This document shows positions 17,922 through 26,713 of a DNA stretch of 64,000 nucleotides, one piece after another (position 1 is the first letter of the stretch; each line of letters begins with the position of its first letter). The stretch comes from Paenalicyclobacillus mengziensis (lineage in GTDB: Bacteria; Bacillota; Bacilli; Alicyclobacillales; Alicyclobacillaceae). Location: the NCBI RefSeq assembly GCF_017298635.1, contig NZ_CP071182.1, positions 4,998,001 through 5,062,000 of the forward strand. Direction: 5' to 3'. The notes under the pieces were generated by a model. The model searched no databases and was not told the DNA's origin. It saw nothing but the letters and a program-made list of their open reading frames with translations. Both the position numbers and the translations under genes were made by a program.

Positions 17922-18776
17922 ATGTTTAGATTGGCCTTAATTGGTGCCGGTGGTAAGATGGGTTGTCGACTAACGGATAATTTACTGAAGACAGACATAC
18001 CGGTTACTTATGTGGAGATTGGCGAAGAGGGGTTAAACAATTTGGCCGTAAGAGGTCTGTCCCCGACCCCTCAGGATGAAGCTGTAAGAGGTGCAGACGT
18101 TGTCGTCCTTGCAGTTCCAGATGTATCCATCGGAACTGTCACGGAGTCGATAACACCAGAAATGAAAACCGGGGCGATACTCGTTCTTCTTGATCCCGCT
18201 GCATTATATATGAATGAAGTCAGGTTGAGAGATGATATCGCCGTTTTCGTGACACATCCTTGTCACCCGCCCGTTTTTAATTATGATGCAACTCCGGAAG
18301 AGCGTCGTGACTTCTTTGGCGGTATTAAGGCGCCGCAGGCCATTGTTTGTGCACTCCATCAAGGAACTGAAGAAAATTATGGTCGAGGGGAATATATTGC
18401 AAAAACAATTTACGCCCCTGTGACCCGAGCACACCGCATCACCGTCGAACAGATGGCACTCCTTGAACCTACAATGGCAGAAACGATTGGTGCGGCACTA
18501 GCGACGCTTGCGAAGGAAGCGATGGACACGGCTGTGATGAACGGTGTTCCTCCAGAGGCAGCAAGGGACTTCATGCTTGGTCATATCAACATTGAACTCG
18601 GCATTGTCTTTGGTGAAGCAGGTAATCCGTTCTCTGATGCAGCCAAAGTCGCGATTGAATATGGCAGGCGCCGCTTGTTTAGAGACAATTGGCAAGAGCT
18701 TTTCCTACTTGAAAATGTAAGAGAACAGATTGATGTTATGCTTCACCCTGAAAAGCTAATGTACACCATAAAGTAG
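17922..18776 (+). CDS. apnO: D-apionate oxidoisomerase-like dehydrogenase (ApnO family)
   Basis: A 284-residue NAD-binding oxidoreductase. It begins MFRLALIGAGGKMG (Rossmann GxGGxxG) and continues with DVVVLAVPDVSIG and a conserved HPCHPPVFN segment, then a helical C-terminal domain of the 6-phosphogluconate dehydrogenase fold. This fits D-apionate oxidoisomerase, which converts D-apionate to 3-oxo-isoapionate. The start at 17922 follows GGAAGGAG. An upstream in-frame ATG exists at 17874 but lies in the promoter-operator region. It is first of four plus-strand genes and diverges from the transporter operon. Assignment from fold plus neighbours. Confidence 0.7.
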   Translation: MFRLALIGAGGKMGCRLTDNLLKTDIPVTYVEIGEEGLNNLAVRGLSPTPQDEAVRGADVVVLAVPDVSIGTVTESITPEMKTGAILVLLDPAALYMNEVRLRDDIAVFVTHPCHPPVFNYDATPEERRDFFGGIKAPQAIVCALHQGTEENYGRGEYIAKTIYAPVTRAHRITVEQMALLEPTMAETIGAALATLAKEAMDTAVMNGVPPEAARDFMLGHINIELGIVFGEAGNPFSDAAKVAIEYGRRRLFRDNWQELFLLENVREQIDVMLHPEKLMYTIK

Positions 18777-18793
18777 CCGAAGAGGTGATACTT

Positions 18794-19555
18794 GTGTCCG
18801 GTGTTGCTCTGATAACCGGTGCGGGTTCAGGTATTGGTAAAGCTGCAGCACACAGGCTGAGCCGCCGTTACTCCGAAATCGTTATTGTCGATAAGTCTGT
18901 CAGCGGCCTTGAAGAAACAGGGGATTTTCTCGAAGCTGACAAAGTGTCATATCATGCCTTTCATTGCGATGTCACCAACGGGTCCGCTGTAGAAGCTTTG
19001 ATACAGGATGTGAGGATGACTCATGGCCGACTCGATGCACTAGTGAACAGTGCAGGTATTGAGCTCATGGGGTCCGTTGAAGAGATAACAGAGTATGAGT
19101 GGGATCTGCAACTGAACGTGAACTTAAAGTCGATGTTCCTGTTAAGCAAGTATGCTGTCCCGCTCCTCAAGGAAAGCCTTGGTGCCATCGTTAACGTTGC
19201 CTCTGTGCTAGCAATGGTCGTCGCTCCGAATCACACAGCCTACTGTGCTTCAAAAGGTGGTGTCGTTCAGTTCACGAAAGCATTGGGTTTTGATTTGGCA
19301 CCGTTCGGGGTGAGGGTTAACGCCGTCATGCCCGGCCCAATAGATACACCGATGTATCGGAAAACGATGGCAGGTTATCCTGACCCAGAAGCAGCTCACA
19401 AAGAACACGTTCGCTCAATACCACTCGGACGTATTGGTCAACCGGAAGACGTCGCTGATGTGATCGACTTTCTATGCAGCCCCCAATCCAGTTTTGTCAC
19501 GGCAACATCCATCATAGTCGATGGAGGCTTTACGGCAAGCAAAGTATCTCTGTAA
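18794..19555 (+). CDS. Short-chain dehydrogenase/reductase
   Basis: A ~253-residue classical SDR with GAGSGIGKA nucleotide-binding motif, NSAG, catalytic YCASK (Tyr-x3-Lys) and a preceding serine in NVASVLA. The C-terminal DGGF is usual. Start is taken as GTG 18794, six bases after GAGGTG; an alternative GTG at 18785 overlaps that ribosome site. It lies 17 bp after the apnO-like gene. In context it may oxidise D-apiose to the lactone or act on a later tetrulose intermediate, but the substrate cannot be read from sequence. Confidence 0.8.
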   Translation: MSGVALITGAGSGIGKAAAHRLSRRYSEIVIVDKSVSGLEETGDFLEADKVSYHAFHCDVTNGSAVEALIQDVRMTHGRLDALVNSAGIELMGSVEEITEYEWDLQLNVNLKSMFLLSKYAVPLLKESLGAIVNVASVLAMVVAPNHTAYCASKGGVVQFTKALGFDLAPFGVRVNAVMPGPIDTPMYRKTMAGYPDPEAAHKEHVRSIPLGRIGQPEDVADVIDFLCSPQSSFVTATSIIVDGGFTASKVSL

Positions 19556-19590
19556 TAGAGGCGGGGCAACCTGAAATGGAGGATATACTG

Positions 19591-20391
19591 TTGAGTCTTG
19601 GCATAAGTACCTACGCAGTGCCATGGCACATTGGGATACATGGATACCCCCAAGCAACACACCCTTTGCTTTTGCATGAGTTTCTGGATTTGGCTGTGGA
19701 ATGCGGTATATCTCTCGTCCAAATTGGAGACAACCTCCCGTTGGAATACAAGACACCGCAAGAACTCCGTGAATTGCGTCTGGCCCTGGAAGATCGGGGG
19801 CTGAGTGTTGAAGTAGGGACTCGGAGCACAAGGCCAGACCATTTGTTAAAACACCTGAATATTTGCCGTGCCATCGGGGCCAACCTGTGCCGAACCGTGA
19901 TTCCCTACCCACGTGCTGTAGAATCACTGCAAGACTTAAAATTGGTTGCAGACCAATTTCATGACCATGGGGTTCGCCTAGCTATCGAAAATCACGGATT
20001 GCACACAGCAGAAGAGTTGACAATCCTATTCGAAACGCTCAATCACCCTGCGATAGGGAGTTGCGTGGACACAATAAATTCATTCTCCTTGCTGGAAACT
20101 CCTCAACAGGTATTAGGGACTCTGTTGCCGTATTCTTTTAACGTACACATCAAAGATTTTGAAATTCATCGGGTACATCACCAAATGGGGTTTGAGTTAC
20201 ATGGTGCGCCGCTGGGGGCAGGACAACTTGACATGCACCAGACGGTTGAGATGATTTGTAATTCAGGGCGAAACCCGACAATCATTCTGGAGCAATGGGT
20301 TCCCTTTAGTGAAGATGTTGACTCCGTGGTGGCTACTGAAAAAAACTGGCTTTACCAAAGCATTAAGTTCTTAAAGAAATTCCTGGTATGA
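19591..20391 (+). CDS. oiaC: 3-oxo-isoapionate decarboxylase-like TIM-barrel protein (OiaC family)
   Basis: A ~266-residue protein of the xylose isomerase-like TIM-barrel (AP endonuclease 2) family. It starts SLGISTYAVPWHIG. Metal-binding type positions are visible in IENHG, CVDTINS, HIKDFEIHR and near the end in ILEQWVP. OiaC decarboxylates 3-oxo-isoapionate to L-erythrulose, which fits a pathway following the ApnO-like enzyme. I chose TTG 19591, eight bases after GGAGG; the ATG at 19576 overlaps the ribosome site. A general sugar isomerase or epimerase is the alternative. Confidence 0.68.
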   Translation: MSLGISTYAVPWHIGIHGYPQATHPLLLHEFLDLAVECGISLVQIGDNLPLEYKTPQELRELRLALEDRGLSVEVGTRSTRPDHLLKHLNICRAIGANLCRTVIPYPRAVESLQDLKLVADQFHDHGVRLAIENHGLHTAEELTILFETLNHPAIGSCVDTINSFSLLETPQQVLGTLLPYSFNVHIKDFEIHRVHHQMGFELHGAPLGAGQLDMHQTVEMICNSGRNPTIILEQWVPFSEDVDSVVATEKNWLYQSIKFLKKFLV

Positions 20392-20422
20392 TAATATTCC
20401 AAATAAACACCGAAGTTGGGAG

Positions 20423-21070
20423 GTGACTTTCATCGCCACGCAGACAACTTTGAAAGACAAGGCCTATAATGAGCTGAAAACCAGAATTCTGGGTGGGGAA
20501 ATTAAAGCTGGCGAAATGTTAACTGAGCGAGTTATGGTCGACCTGCTAGGGATGAGTAGAACCCCCATCCGAGCAGCTGTCGAAAGACTTGCCGCCGAAG
20601 GGCTCTTGAACTACACGCCAAATAAGGGAATAGTCGTACCCGAGGTGTCAATCAGTCGGGCCGCCAACATTTATGACCTCCGAACTGCACTAGAGGTTCA
20701 CATTGTATCAAGGCTTTCCGAGCGGGAGTTTACCCGTAGTGAGATTCAACGTCTTGAGGAGAACCTGTTCCTACAAAAAGAGTATGCAGGACAATTACAG
20801 TTTGATAGGTTTACAGCCAAAGATTCCGAATTCCACCGGTCACTTGCCGAAATGTATGGCAACACTGAAATGTTGAGCGTCATTGATCGAATTCAAGATC
20901 AGATTTATCACATCGCCATGCAAGTCTTACGTAAGGACCGCAACCGTGTACACGTATCCTATGCCGACCATAGAGCAATCTACGAAGCCATTGTTGAGCA
21001 CGATGGTTCCAAAGCCGCGACATTGATGGTTGATCATTTACGGTTCGGCAACCAAATTCTTTCGTACTAG
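20423..21070 (+). CDS. GntR-family regulator (FadR/FCD type)
   Basis: A ~215-residue regulator. An N-terminal winged helix (AYNELKTRILGGEIKAGEML, then MSRTPIRAAVERLAAEGLL) is followed by a helical FCD ligand domain with metal-type positions (DLRTALE, FHRSLAEMYGN, HRAIYEAI). It is last in the apnO-SDR-oiaC unit and probably controls both divergent operons, perhaps through the TTTGTATACAAA site at 17845. The start is uncertain: GTG 20423 overlaps a GGGAGGTGA ribosome site, and no better start is seen just downstream. Confidence 0.88.
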   Translation: MTFIATQTTLKDKAYNELKTRILGGEIKAGEMLTERVMVDLLGMSRTPIRAAVERLAAEGLLNYTPNKGIVVPEVSISRAANIYDLRTALEVHIVSRLSEREFTRSEIQRLEENLFLQKEYAGQLQFDRFTAKDSEFHRSLAEMYGNTEMLSVIDRIQDQIYHIAMQVLRKDRNRVHVSYADHRAIYEAIVEHDGSKAATLMVDHLRFGNQILSY

Positions 21071-21226
21071 ATTGTTGGTGGGAGCCGGTACTAGGGTTCC
21101 CACCTCCACCTGTGACGATTCCGACTCACTTGCAAAGACCTAACGCGTTGTGATGATGTTTTGTGCCACACCAAGTTGGGGCATAAAATTGTTCGACTGG
21201 CCAGCAACAGGGCAGACAGTCGTTGT

Positions 21227-21451
21227 TCAGCTTCCCTGCACGCACTCGACGTCGGCTGTGGCGCGCTGGGTAATCCAATCGAGATCGGCAGTCTGTACAG
21301 CCTCTCTAATTAAATCCGATCCGATGCCCACTGCCAATACACCCGCAGCGAGCCACGTTCGTACATTGTCGAGTGACAGTACGGGAACCCCGTAGCGACT
21401 GCACAGTCGCATGACCGCTTCACTCACACTCGGTGCGACAATGAGTCTACT
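21227..21451 (-). pseudogene. KDPG aldolase (Eda-like) remnant
   Basis: The remnant encodes two pieces of a 2-keto-3-deoxy-6-phosphogluconate aldolase joined in frame. RLIVAPSVSEAVMRLCSRYGVPVL (mid-protein strand and helix) runs directly into LDNVRTWLAAGVLAVGIGSDLI (C-terminal phosphate-binding part). The N-terminal third and the region with the catalytic lysine are missing, so it cannot be active. It follows the 6-phospho-3-hexuloisomerase gene and was probably the last gene of that operon. The gap from here to 21070 is empty. Confidence 0.75.
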
Positions 21452-21998
21452 CCATGTTCCCGTGGCGGTCCTTTGCGCTTTCGTTCGTTTGGTTCCGAAA
21501 CGCTGCAAACTCGACGCATACCGAGTCAAGCACGATGTGCGATGCCTGATCAAACAGTGAACTGAGCGGCTGGATGGACGCCGTCTCTCCTGGCTTGCGG
21601 TACTTGGTCGCGGCCGGAATGTGCAAAACTCCGGTGCACGCAGTTCCCAGTGGTGATTCTGGGTTTGTCGTCACACCAAGAACTTGACAGCCAAGCTCGC
21701 GAGCCTTAACGCTTCGTTCGACGACACTGGATGTCGTTCCTGACCCAGACAAAGCAACCAGCATATCCCCTGCCTTCATGGAAGGCGTAATGGTTTCACC
21801 CATCACATAGACATTCGCGCCAAGGTGCATCAACCGCATTGCAAAGGCTTTGGCCATGAGTCCAGAACGTCCTTCACCAAGCAGAAAGATTCTGTCTTCA
21901 TGCTCATGCAAAATCCGAGCGAAATCAACCACTTGGTCAGCATTCATTTTCTCCATGACTGCCTCAATCTCACGCATGACCGTTTGCAACGTGGACAT
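21447..21998 (-). CDS. hxlB: 6-phospho-3-hexuloisomerase
   Basis: A 183-residue single SIS-domain protein. Visible parts are LLGEGRSGLMAKAFAMRLMHLG, the phosphosugar-binding SGSGTTSSV and GVTTNPESPLG. Length and motifs fit 6-phospho-3-hexuloisomerase, which turns D-arabino-hex-3-ulose 6-phosphate into fructose 6-phosphate. It lies after the hexulose-phosphate synthase-like gene (22088), as in ribulose monophosphate modules. In this operon the pair may instead serve sugar-acid breakdown. The stop abuts the aldolase remnant. Confidence 0.85.
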   Translation of the reverse strand: MSTLQTVMREIEAVMEKMNADQVVDFARILHEHEDRIFLLGEGRSGLMAKAFAMRLMHLGANVYVMGETITPSMKAGDMLVALSGSGTTSSVVERSVKARELGCQVLGVTTNPESPLGTACTGVLHIPAATKYRKPGETASIQPLSSLFDQASHIVLDSVCVEFAAFRNQTNESAKDRHGNME

Positions 21999-22087
21999 GC
22001 CTGTTACCCCCTCTTAGCTCGGCTTCTGTATAGACAACGCACGGATGTTGGTCCGACTGTCACTCGGTACCGATTCAACTCAACCAC

Positions 22088-22729
22088 TCACCTGGCACCT
22101 TTCATCGCGGCAGCGAAGGTCTCTGCCGCAAGGCGGACGTTATCCGCGCCCGTCACAGCGGATCCCACGATACACACCTCTATTGGTAACTTCGCAAGCA
22201 GCGGTACTTGGTCGAGTGTAACCCCGCCCGCCACGGCGATCCGCTCTATGCCAGGGTAAGCCTGGCAAAACTCGTTTACCTTCGCAACGATGTCACTCGC
22301 TGGCCCGTCCTTCGGAAGGTGAATGCAGAACACGGCGTTCTGCAAACCCTGAAGTGCCGCAATCCTCTCAGGACTCGTCTCAAGCAGGTCAATCAAGATG
22401 TCGCGCTCTCTAGCCTGTGCCACGCCGTAACACGCTTCGACGGTGGCTCTTGCGGCTGCTCCCATGACTGTCGCATAGTCGGCCCCTGCCGCATAAGCGG
22501 CTTCAAATTCATAGGCACCTTCATCCATCGTCTTGATATCAGCGAGCACCTTCGGCCTTCGGCCGCCGTCCTCGTCGAGGAGCCTGCGAATCCATCGGAT
22601 CGACTCCATGCCATAGTCCTTCGTGAGTGACGTCCCGACTTCGATGATGTCGGCGACCGCCCGTACCTCACCTACGAGATGCAGCGCCCTGTCGAGAGAC
22701 ACTCTGTCGATTGCAACCTGCAGATTCAA
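22088..22729 (-). CDS. 3-hexulose-6-phosphate synthase / keto-gulonate-phosphate decarboxylase family
   Basis: A 213-residue TIM barrel of the HPS/KGPDC family. It begins LQVAIDRVSLDRAL and has the metal and substrate motif VLADIKTMDEGAYEFEAA. GADYATVMGAA and the phosphate-binding IAVAGGV near the C-terminus follow. Family members either condense formaldehyde with ribulose 5-phosphate or decarboxylate 3-keto-L-gulonate 6-phosphate. The adjacent hexuloisomerase favours the synthase reading, while the kinase, transporter and aldolase remnant favour a sugar-acid route. I cannot decide from sequence. Confidence 0.8.
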   Translation of the reverse strand: MNLQVAIDRVSLDRALHLVGEVRAVADIIEVGTSLTKDYGMESIRWIRRLLDEDGGRRPKVLADIKTMDEGAYEFEAAYAAGADYATVMGAAARATVEACYGVAQARERDILIDLLETSPERIAALQGLQNAVFCIHLPKDGPASDIVAKVNEFCQAYPGIERIAVAGGVTLDQVPLLAKLPIEVCIVGSAVTGADNVRLAAETFAAAMKGAR

Positions 22730-22808
22730 ATCCGCTCAACTCCAATTCACAAGAATCCCGAGACTCACGTTTAAACTCGGCGTTCAAAATCGGCTTCAAA
22801 CCCCACGT

Positions 22809-23753
22809 TCAAACTCGATGTCCTGTCAGGAAGGCACTCAACTGTGCCTGATTTGGCAATCCTTCATTGTCACCAGGGACCATGACTTGCATCGCTCCGA
22901 TGGCATTGCCTCGGACCACTGCGTCCCGAAGGGACAGGCCGTCAAGCAGCCCACTAATCACACCAACGGCAAATCCGTCGCCCGCACCGACCGTATCAAC
23001 AACGTCATCCACAGAGAAACTAGGCACGACGTACTGTTCACCATCGACGTCCACGTACGCGCCATGGGGTCCCAATTTGACAATGGTACCACTCACGCCG
23101 AGTTGGCGATAAAATGCGGCAATCGCGCGCTCGTCAGAACTGCCGGTCAGTATCGCACCTTCTCCTACTCCCGGAAAAACAATGTCACACAAAGCCGCAG
23201 CCTGGTTCACCGTTTCCACCATCGTCTCGATATCTGGCCACAAGGATGGACGCAGGTTTGGGTCAAACGAGACACGGATTCCCTGCTCCTTCGCCTTCTT
23301 TATCAGTGCAAATTCCGCCTCACGAGCATCCGCTGAAAGCGCCAGCGGAATGCCCGTGACATGAACGTGATGGACATTTGTCAGGTCTATGTGCTCAATA
23401 TCCGCCCGCGAGAGATGCGAAGCGGCGGAGTTTTTCCGGAAGTAGACCACCTCCGGGTCTCCCGTTGTCACCTTTGACTTCAGCTGAAAACCGGTCGGAT
23501 ATGTGTCGTCAATTGCGACACCTGCTTCATCCAGGCCCGTTTCACGGAGCAGGCGGTGAATGTATTTGCCAAACGGATCATCACCAAGCCGAGTCACATA
23601 GGTCACAAAATTGCCGAGCCGTGCAAGCCCAATCGCGACGTTCAACTCTGCTCCGGCAACGAATTTCGTGTAATGATCGATCTCATCGAGCGGACCGACC
23701 TCATCCGCCACAAACATTGTCATCGGTTCTCCAAGTGTCACAATACGTTTCAT
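22809..23753 (-). CDS. PfkB-family sugar kinase (2-keto-3-deoxygluconate kinase-like)
   Basis: A 314-residue ribokinase-type kinase. It starts IVTLGEPMTMFV. The sugar-binding GAELNVAIGLARLG and the PfkB signature DTVGAGDGFAVGV with catalytic Asp are present. The pattern of the first 40 residues and the former neighbour (KDPG aldolase remnant at 21227) suggest 2-keto-3-deoxygluconate kinase. It lies in the middle of the minus-strand operon starting near 29009; its start codon is only 4 bp past the stop of the upstream gene. Confidence 0.85.
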   Translation of the reverse strand: MKRIVTLGEPMTMFVADEVGPLDEIDHYTKFVAGAELNVAIGLARLGNFVTYVTRLGDDPFGKYIHRLLRETGLDEAGVAIDDTYPTGFQLKSKVTTGDPEVVYFRKNSAASHLSRADIEHIDLTNVHHVHVTGIPLALSADAREAEFALIKKAKEQGIRVSFDPNLRPSLWPDIETMVETVNQAAALCDIVFPGVGEGAILTGSSDERAIAAFYRQLGVSGTIVKLGPHGAYVDVDGEQYVVPSFSVDDVVDTVGAGDGFAVGVISGLLDGLSLRDAVVRGNAIGAMQVMVPGDNEGLPNQAQLSAFLTGHRV

Positions 23754-23757
23754 GATG

Positions 23758-24426
23758 TCACCAACTCTTCCCTAGGACGTTTCGTGCCAGCTCCCGAGCT
23801 CGGCGCGGATCTTTCGTGTATATCAGAAGCCACTGCAGCAGCTGCGGGTTAAAGGCAAGCCCAGAGGCCTGTTTCGAGAACGCTACAGCAGCCAACTCCT
23901 CACTGGTTCGCTGCAAGAGTGTTTCACGGCTGCGTGGTTTAAATCGACGCCTCGGTTTTGCATGCTTGTCAGCAGTCTTTCGCATGGCGTAGGACCAGAC
24001 GTGGAAGTACTCGTGCCACAGCACCACGTCCAAGACAAAGACAGGTCCGAGAAGTTGCGAGAGTTCATCTGTTTTGAGTTGCTCCGTAACCGACTTCACG
24101 CTCGCTGTGGACACGTGAATCGCTTGCGTCCCCGGATCAAACGCCGCGAAATGAATATAATGGTTGTCCAGAGGACCCGGTGCCTCTTCCAAGACGCGAA
24201 CGCCGTGCCGCTCAACCTCTGCAATGGGTGTCAGCGTTTCGCCGCCGCGCTGGTCGAGCAGCCAGGACCAGTGCTCACTGGCCATACGGCTGGACGATGA
24301 AACAATCTTTACCAATCCCCCCGTGGGGGCAACAGAAACGCTGCCAACCGCTGACCTCGCCCACGTCTCGTCCGGTACTTCGAGCAGCGCAAGGATGAAT
24401 TCGTGAAGCTCCGAATTAGAAGCCAT
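23758..24426 (-). CDS. HExxH-motif protein, unknown function
   Basis: A ~222-residue cytoplasmic protein with a zinc-peptidase-like motif in VLDVVLWHEYFHVWSYAM (H-E-x-x-H). No other domain can be named. The ATG at 24426 lies within the end of the HyuA-like gene (overlap of about 11 bp), which suggests tight coupling with it. The downstream kinase gene begins 5 bp after the stop. Being locked into a sugar operon is odd for a peptidase; maturation or turnover of a partner protein is one guess. Confidence 0.6.
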   Translation of the reverse strand: MASNSELHEFILALLEVPDETWARSAVGSVSVAPTGGLVKIVSSSSRMASEHWSWLLDQRGGETLTPIAEVERHGVRVLEEAPGPLDNHYIHFAAFDPGTQAIHVSTASVKSVTEQLKTDELSQLLGPVFVLDVVLWHEYFHVWSYAMRKTADKHAKPRRRFKPRSRETLLQRTSEELAAVAFSKQASGLAFNPQLLQWLLIYTKDPRRARELARNVLGKSW

Positions 24427-26542
24427 TCTTACCACCGATAAGAATAATTTCTGTGCTGCCGTCCACATCTATCATCTCTGTCGCGAGTACTTTCTGAATC
24501 TGTTCAACGGTAGAAATACCAGAGTAGTCAAGCAGGCGTGCGCCTATGATGACAAACATGTCAGGACTAATCATGATGTCGCTTTGATAGGTCATGCACG
24601 CATCCCACAGTTTGTTAAATACCGCTTCGAGGTCGCCCACTGTCGTCGTTCGCACCAGTGCGTCTCGGCGCTGGATTTTCACGAATCCCTTCTTATCAAT
24701 AATACGCAGGTTCTTCGCCCCGCTACCGGTCTTCGAGAAGACGTAGAACCCGCTGCCAGCCGCCTCAAGTTCCGTGTTTGACGCATCAACGCCCATCGAC
24801 TCCGCGGCGATGGCTCGAGCCTCTTCTTCCGTGCATTCTTTGCGCAAATCAGTCGTTTTGACTTCGGTCGATCCGGTGGCGATAGCCGTCACCTTCTGGG
24901 TCTGGGCGTCGATTTCAATGTGCACTTCAACCGTCTCCGGGACGGCGCCGTTGCTGATGGCCCTATCAGCTGCCTCGCGTTTGATTTGGGCGATGTCGCT
25001 CGTACTCGCGTTTGGAATCACGCGTTCGACAACGTCTCGAACCATGGCAAGAGCAACACCAATGGACGAAATGACTTCTGCGTTCTCTGGAATCTGATAC
25101 TTGAGTTTCATCCGGTCGGCCGTAAATGGTAACAGTGAGGCAGCGCCTCCTCCGACACCGACAAGCACCATTTGGTCCGACTCCAAGCGATAAAGTGCAG
25201 CGAGTTGGTCGATGACTGTAACGATTTTCTCGGTTGCTTTATCAAGAATCTGACGAGCGGCTTCTTCTACAGATACGCTGAGCATGTCGGCGAGAGGCTG
25301 CATTGCTTTACGGCAGCTTTCCTGGTTGCCATAGGCGTAGTAGGCCGAATCCACAAGACCGAGAACATTCGCCGCACAGGTATTGGTGATAGCGACGCGT
25401 GTCCCATTGGCACCTTGGACGGCGACATAGTCATCTGGGTCGTCCGGCTTCGGCTGGACAAATTCGACCGTGGCGCCATCGAGGTCGGCCGGGTCAGTGA
25501 AAGCGGCGTATGGCAAGCCGGCAATGTGTGCACTTCGCGGACCCACATCGACAATCTTGCCGCCCGCCACCCGCACCATGCTCCCCCCCGCCACGCCAAG
25601 CACCCGCACGTCCAGCGAACTAATATAGGTTTTGTGCCCGCCCACAACGGAGTAGTCAACCGTTGGACGACCATTTTTAATCACGCCGATGTTTGTACTC
25701 GTACCACCCACTTCGAAGTAGACACCGTTTGAAGCACGAAGGTACATGAGTGAGCCGACAACGCTCGCCGCTGGACCAGACAACATCGTCAACACAGGGC
25801 GCTTCTTCATTTCCTCGACTTCCATGACGCCGCCGTCACCGCGCATCATCATGAGTGGCACCTTGATACCTGCACGGCGTACGCTTTCTTCCGTTCGCGA
25901 GGCGGTATCGAGCATCTTCGGCAGAATGCTTGCATTGATGGCCGCTGTCCTGGTGCGGACAGTGAGTCCGTACAACTTACTGATGTCGGAAGCAGCTGTA
26001 CAAGGTAAGCCAAGACCCTGGGAGATCTCCTTGACCATTTCTTCTTCGCTCCCGCCGTCGACACCAAACGCTTTACTTGCAACAATCACGGCTGCACCCT
26101 GACCCTTCATCCCATTGATGGCTGCTTCCACCGTGGATTGGTTTATCTGTTTGATCTTCATATAGTCATGGGCAGTGTGGATAAACTTACCCGTACCAAG
26201 CGGAATGTCGTCGATGCGGCTCTGTTTCTTGACCAGCACCCCCTCGAGGCCGCCCTTACCGATTCCAAGCACGCCAACTTTCGCTACATCACCCTCGAGC
26301 AAAGCATTCGTCGCCTGAGTCGTACTGTGTGCAATGAAGATGACCTCCTCGGGACGAATCCCGTTCTCGTCGAGGCACTTATGGAAACACTGGACGATGC
26401 CATGGGCAACACCCAGTTCATGATCGTGCGTGGTAAACACACTTGCCTTGCCGATAATCTCATGGGTATCGTTGTCGATTGCAACCGCCTTGGTGTGAGT
26501 CCCGCCAACGTCAATACCGACGCGTACTTGTCTGTCCGTCAT
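24416..26542 (-). CDS. Hydantoinase/oxoprolinase family protein (HyuA-like)
   Basis: A 708-residue protein with the ASKHA phosphate motif VGIDVGGTHTKAV at the N-terminus and the family's ATTNALLEG-like HSTTQATNALLEGD. MLSGPAASVVGS and VGGTSTNIGVI in the middle part complete the Hydantoinase_A/oxoprolinase core. These ATP-dependent enzymes normally work with a HyuB subunit to open lactams or carboxylate ketones. No HyuB gene is present here. It sits between the transporter and the sugar kinase genes, so it may activate a cyclic or keto sugar acid. The substrate is unknown. Confidence 0.82.
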   Translation of the reverse strand: MTDRQVRVGIDVGGTHTKAVAIDNDTHEIIGKASVFTTHDHELGVAHGIVQCFHKCLDENGIRPEEVIFIAHSTTQATNALLEGDVAKVGVLGIGKGGLEGVLVKKQSRIDDIPLGTGKFIHTAHDYMKIKQINQSTVEAAINGMKGQGAAVIVASKAFGVDGGSEEEMVKEISQGLGLPCTAASDISKLYGLTVRTRTAAINASILPKMLDTASRTEESVRRAGIKVPLMMMRGDGGVMEVEEMKKRPVLTMLSGPAASVVGSLMYLRASNGVYFEVGGTSTNIGVIKNGRPTVDYSVVGGHKTYISSLDVRVLGVAGGSMVRVAGGKIVDVGPRSAHIAGLPYAAFTDPADLDGATVEFVQPKPDDPDDYVAVQGANGTRVAITNTCAANVLGLVDSAYYAYGNQESCRKAMQPLADMLSVSVEEAARQILDKATEKIVTVIDQLAALYRLESDQMVLVGVGGGAASLLPFTADRMKLKYQIPENAEVISSIGVALAMVRDVVERVIPNASTSDIAQIKREAADRAISNGAVPETVEVHIEIDAQTQKVTAIATGSTEVKTTDLRKECTEEEARAIAAESMGVDASNTELEAAGSGFYVFSKTGSGAKNLRIIDKKGFVKIQRRDALVRTTTVGDLEAVFNKLWDACMTYQSDIMISPDMFVIIGARLLDYSGISTVEQIQKVLATEMIDVDGSTEIILIGGKNGF

Positions 26543-26600
26543 GATGACTCCATCCTTCCGTATTTCTGAGTACGTTCGTGAATATCCTGATAAATTTCTA

Positions 26601-26655
26601 AATCTCTCAGTGCATTCCTGGGTACTCGCAATCTCTCAGTTCGTTCCTGGTACTC
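26601..26655. repeat. Imperfect tandem direct repeat
   Basis: Two ~26-bp units (AATCTCTCAGTGCATTCCTG and AATCTCTCAGTTCGTTCCTG, each followed by a GGTACTC-like end) lie in the 170-bp gap between the HyuA-like and transporter genes. Possible mRNA spacer or regulatory element; no function can be assigned. Confidence 0.6.
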
Positions 26656-26713
26656 CCACGCTGGCGCCCGGTCTAGGAACGCCAGCGGACGGAGGCCCAG
26701 GAAGCTCGAGGTC

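Noticed and set aside
23378..23755. Plus-strand frames opposite the PfkB kinase gene
   Set aside because: Low-complexity shadows (Arg/Pro/His-rich) opposite clear kinase motifs.
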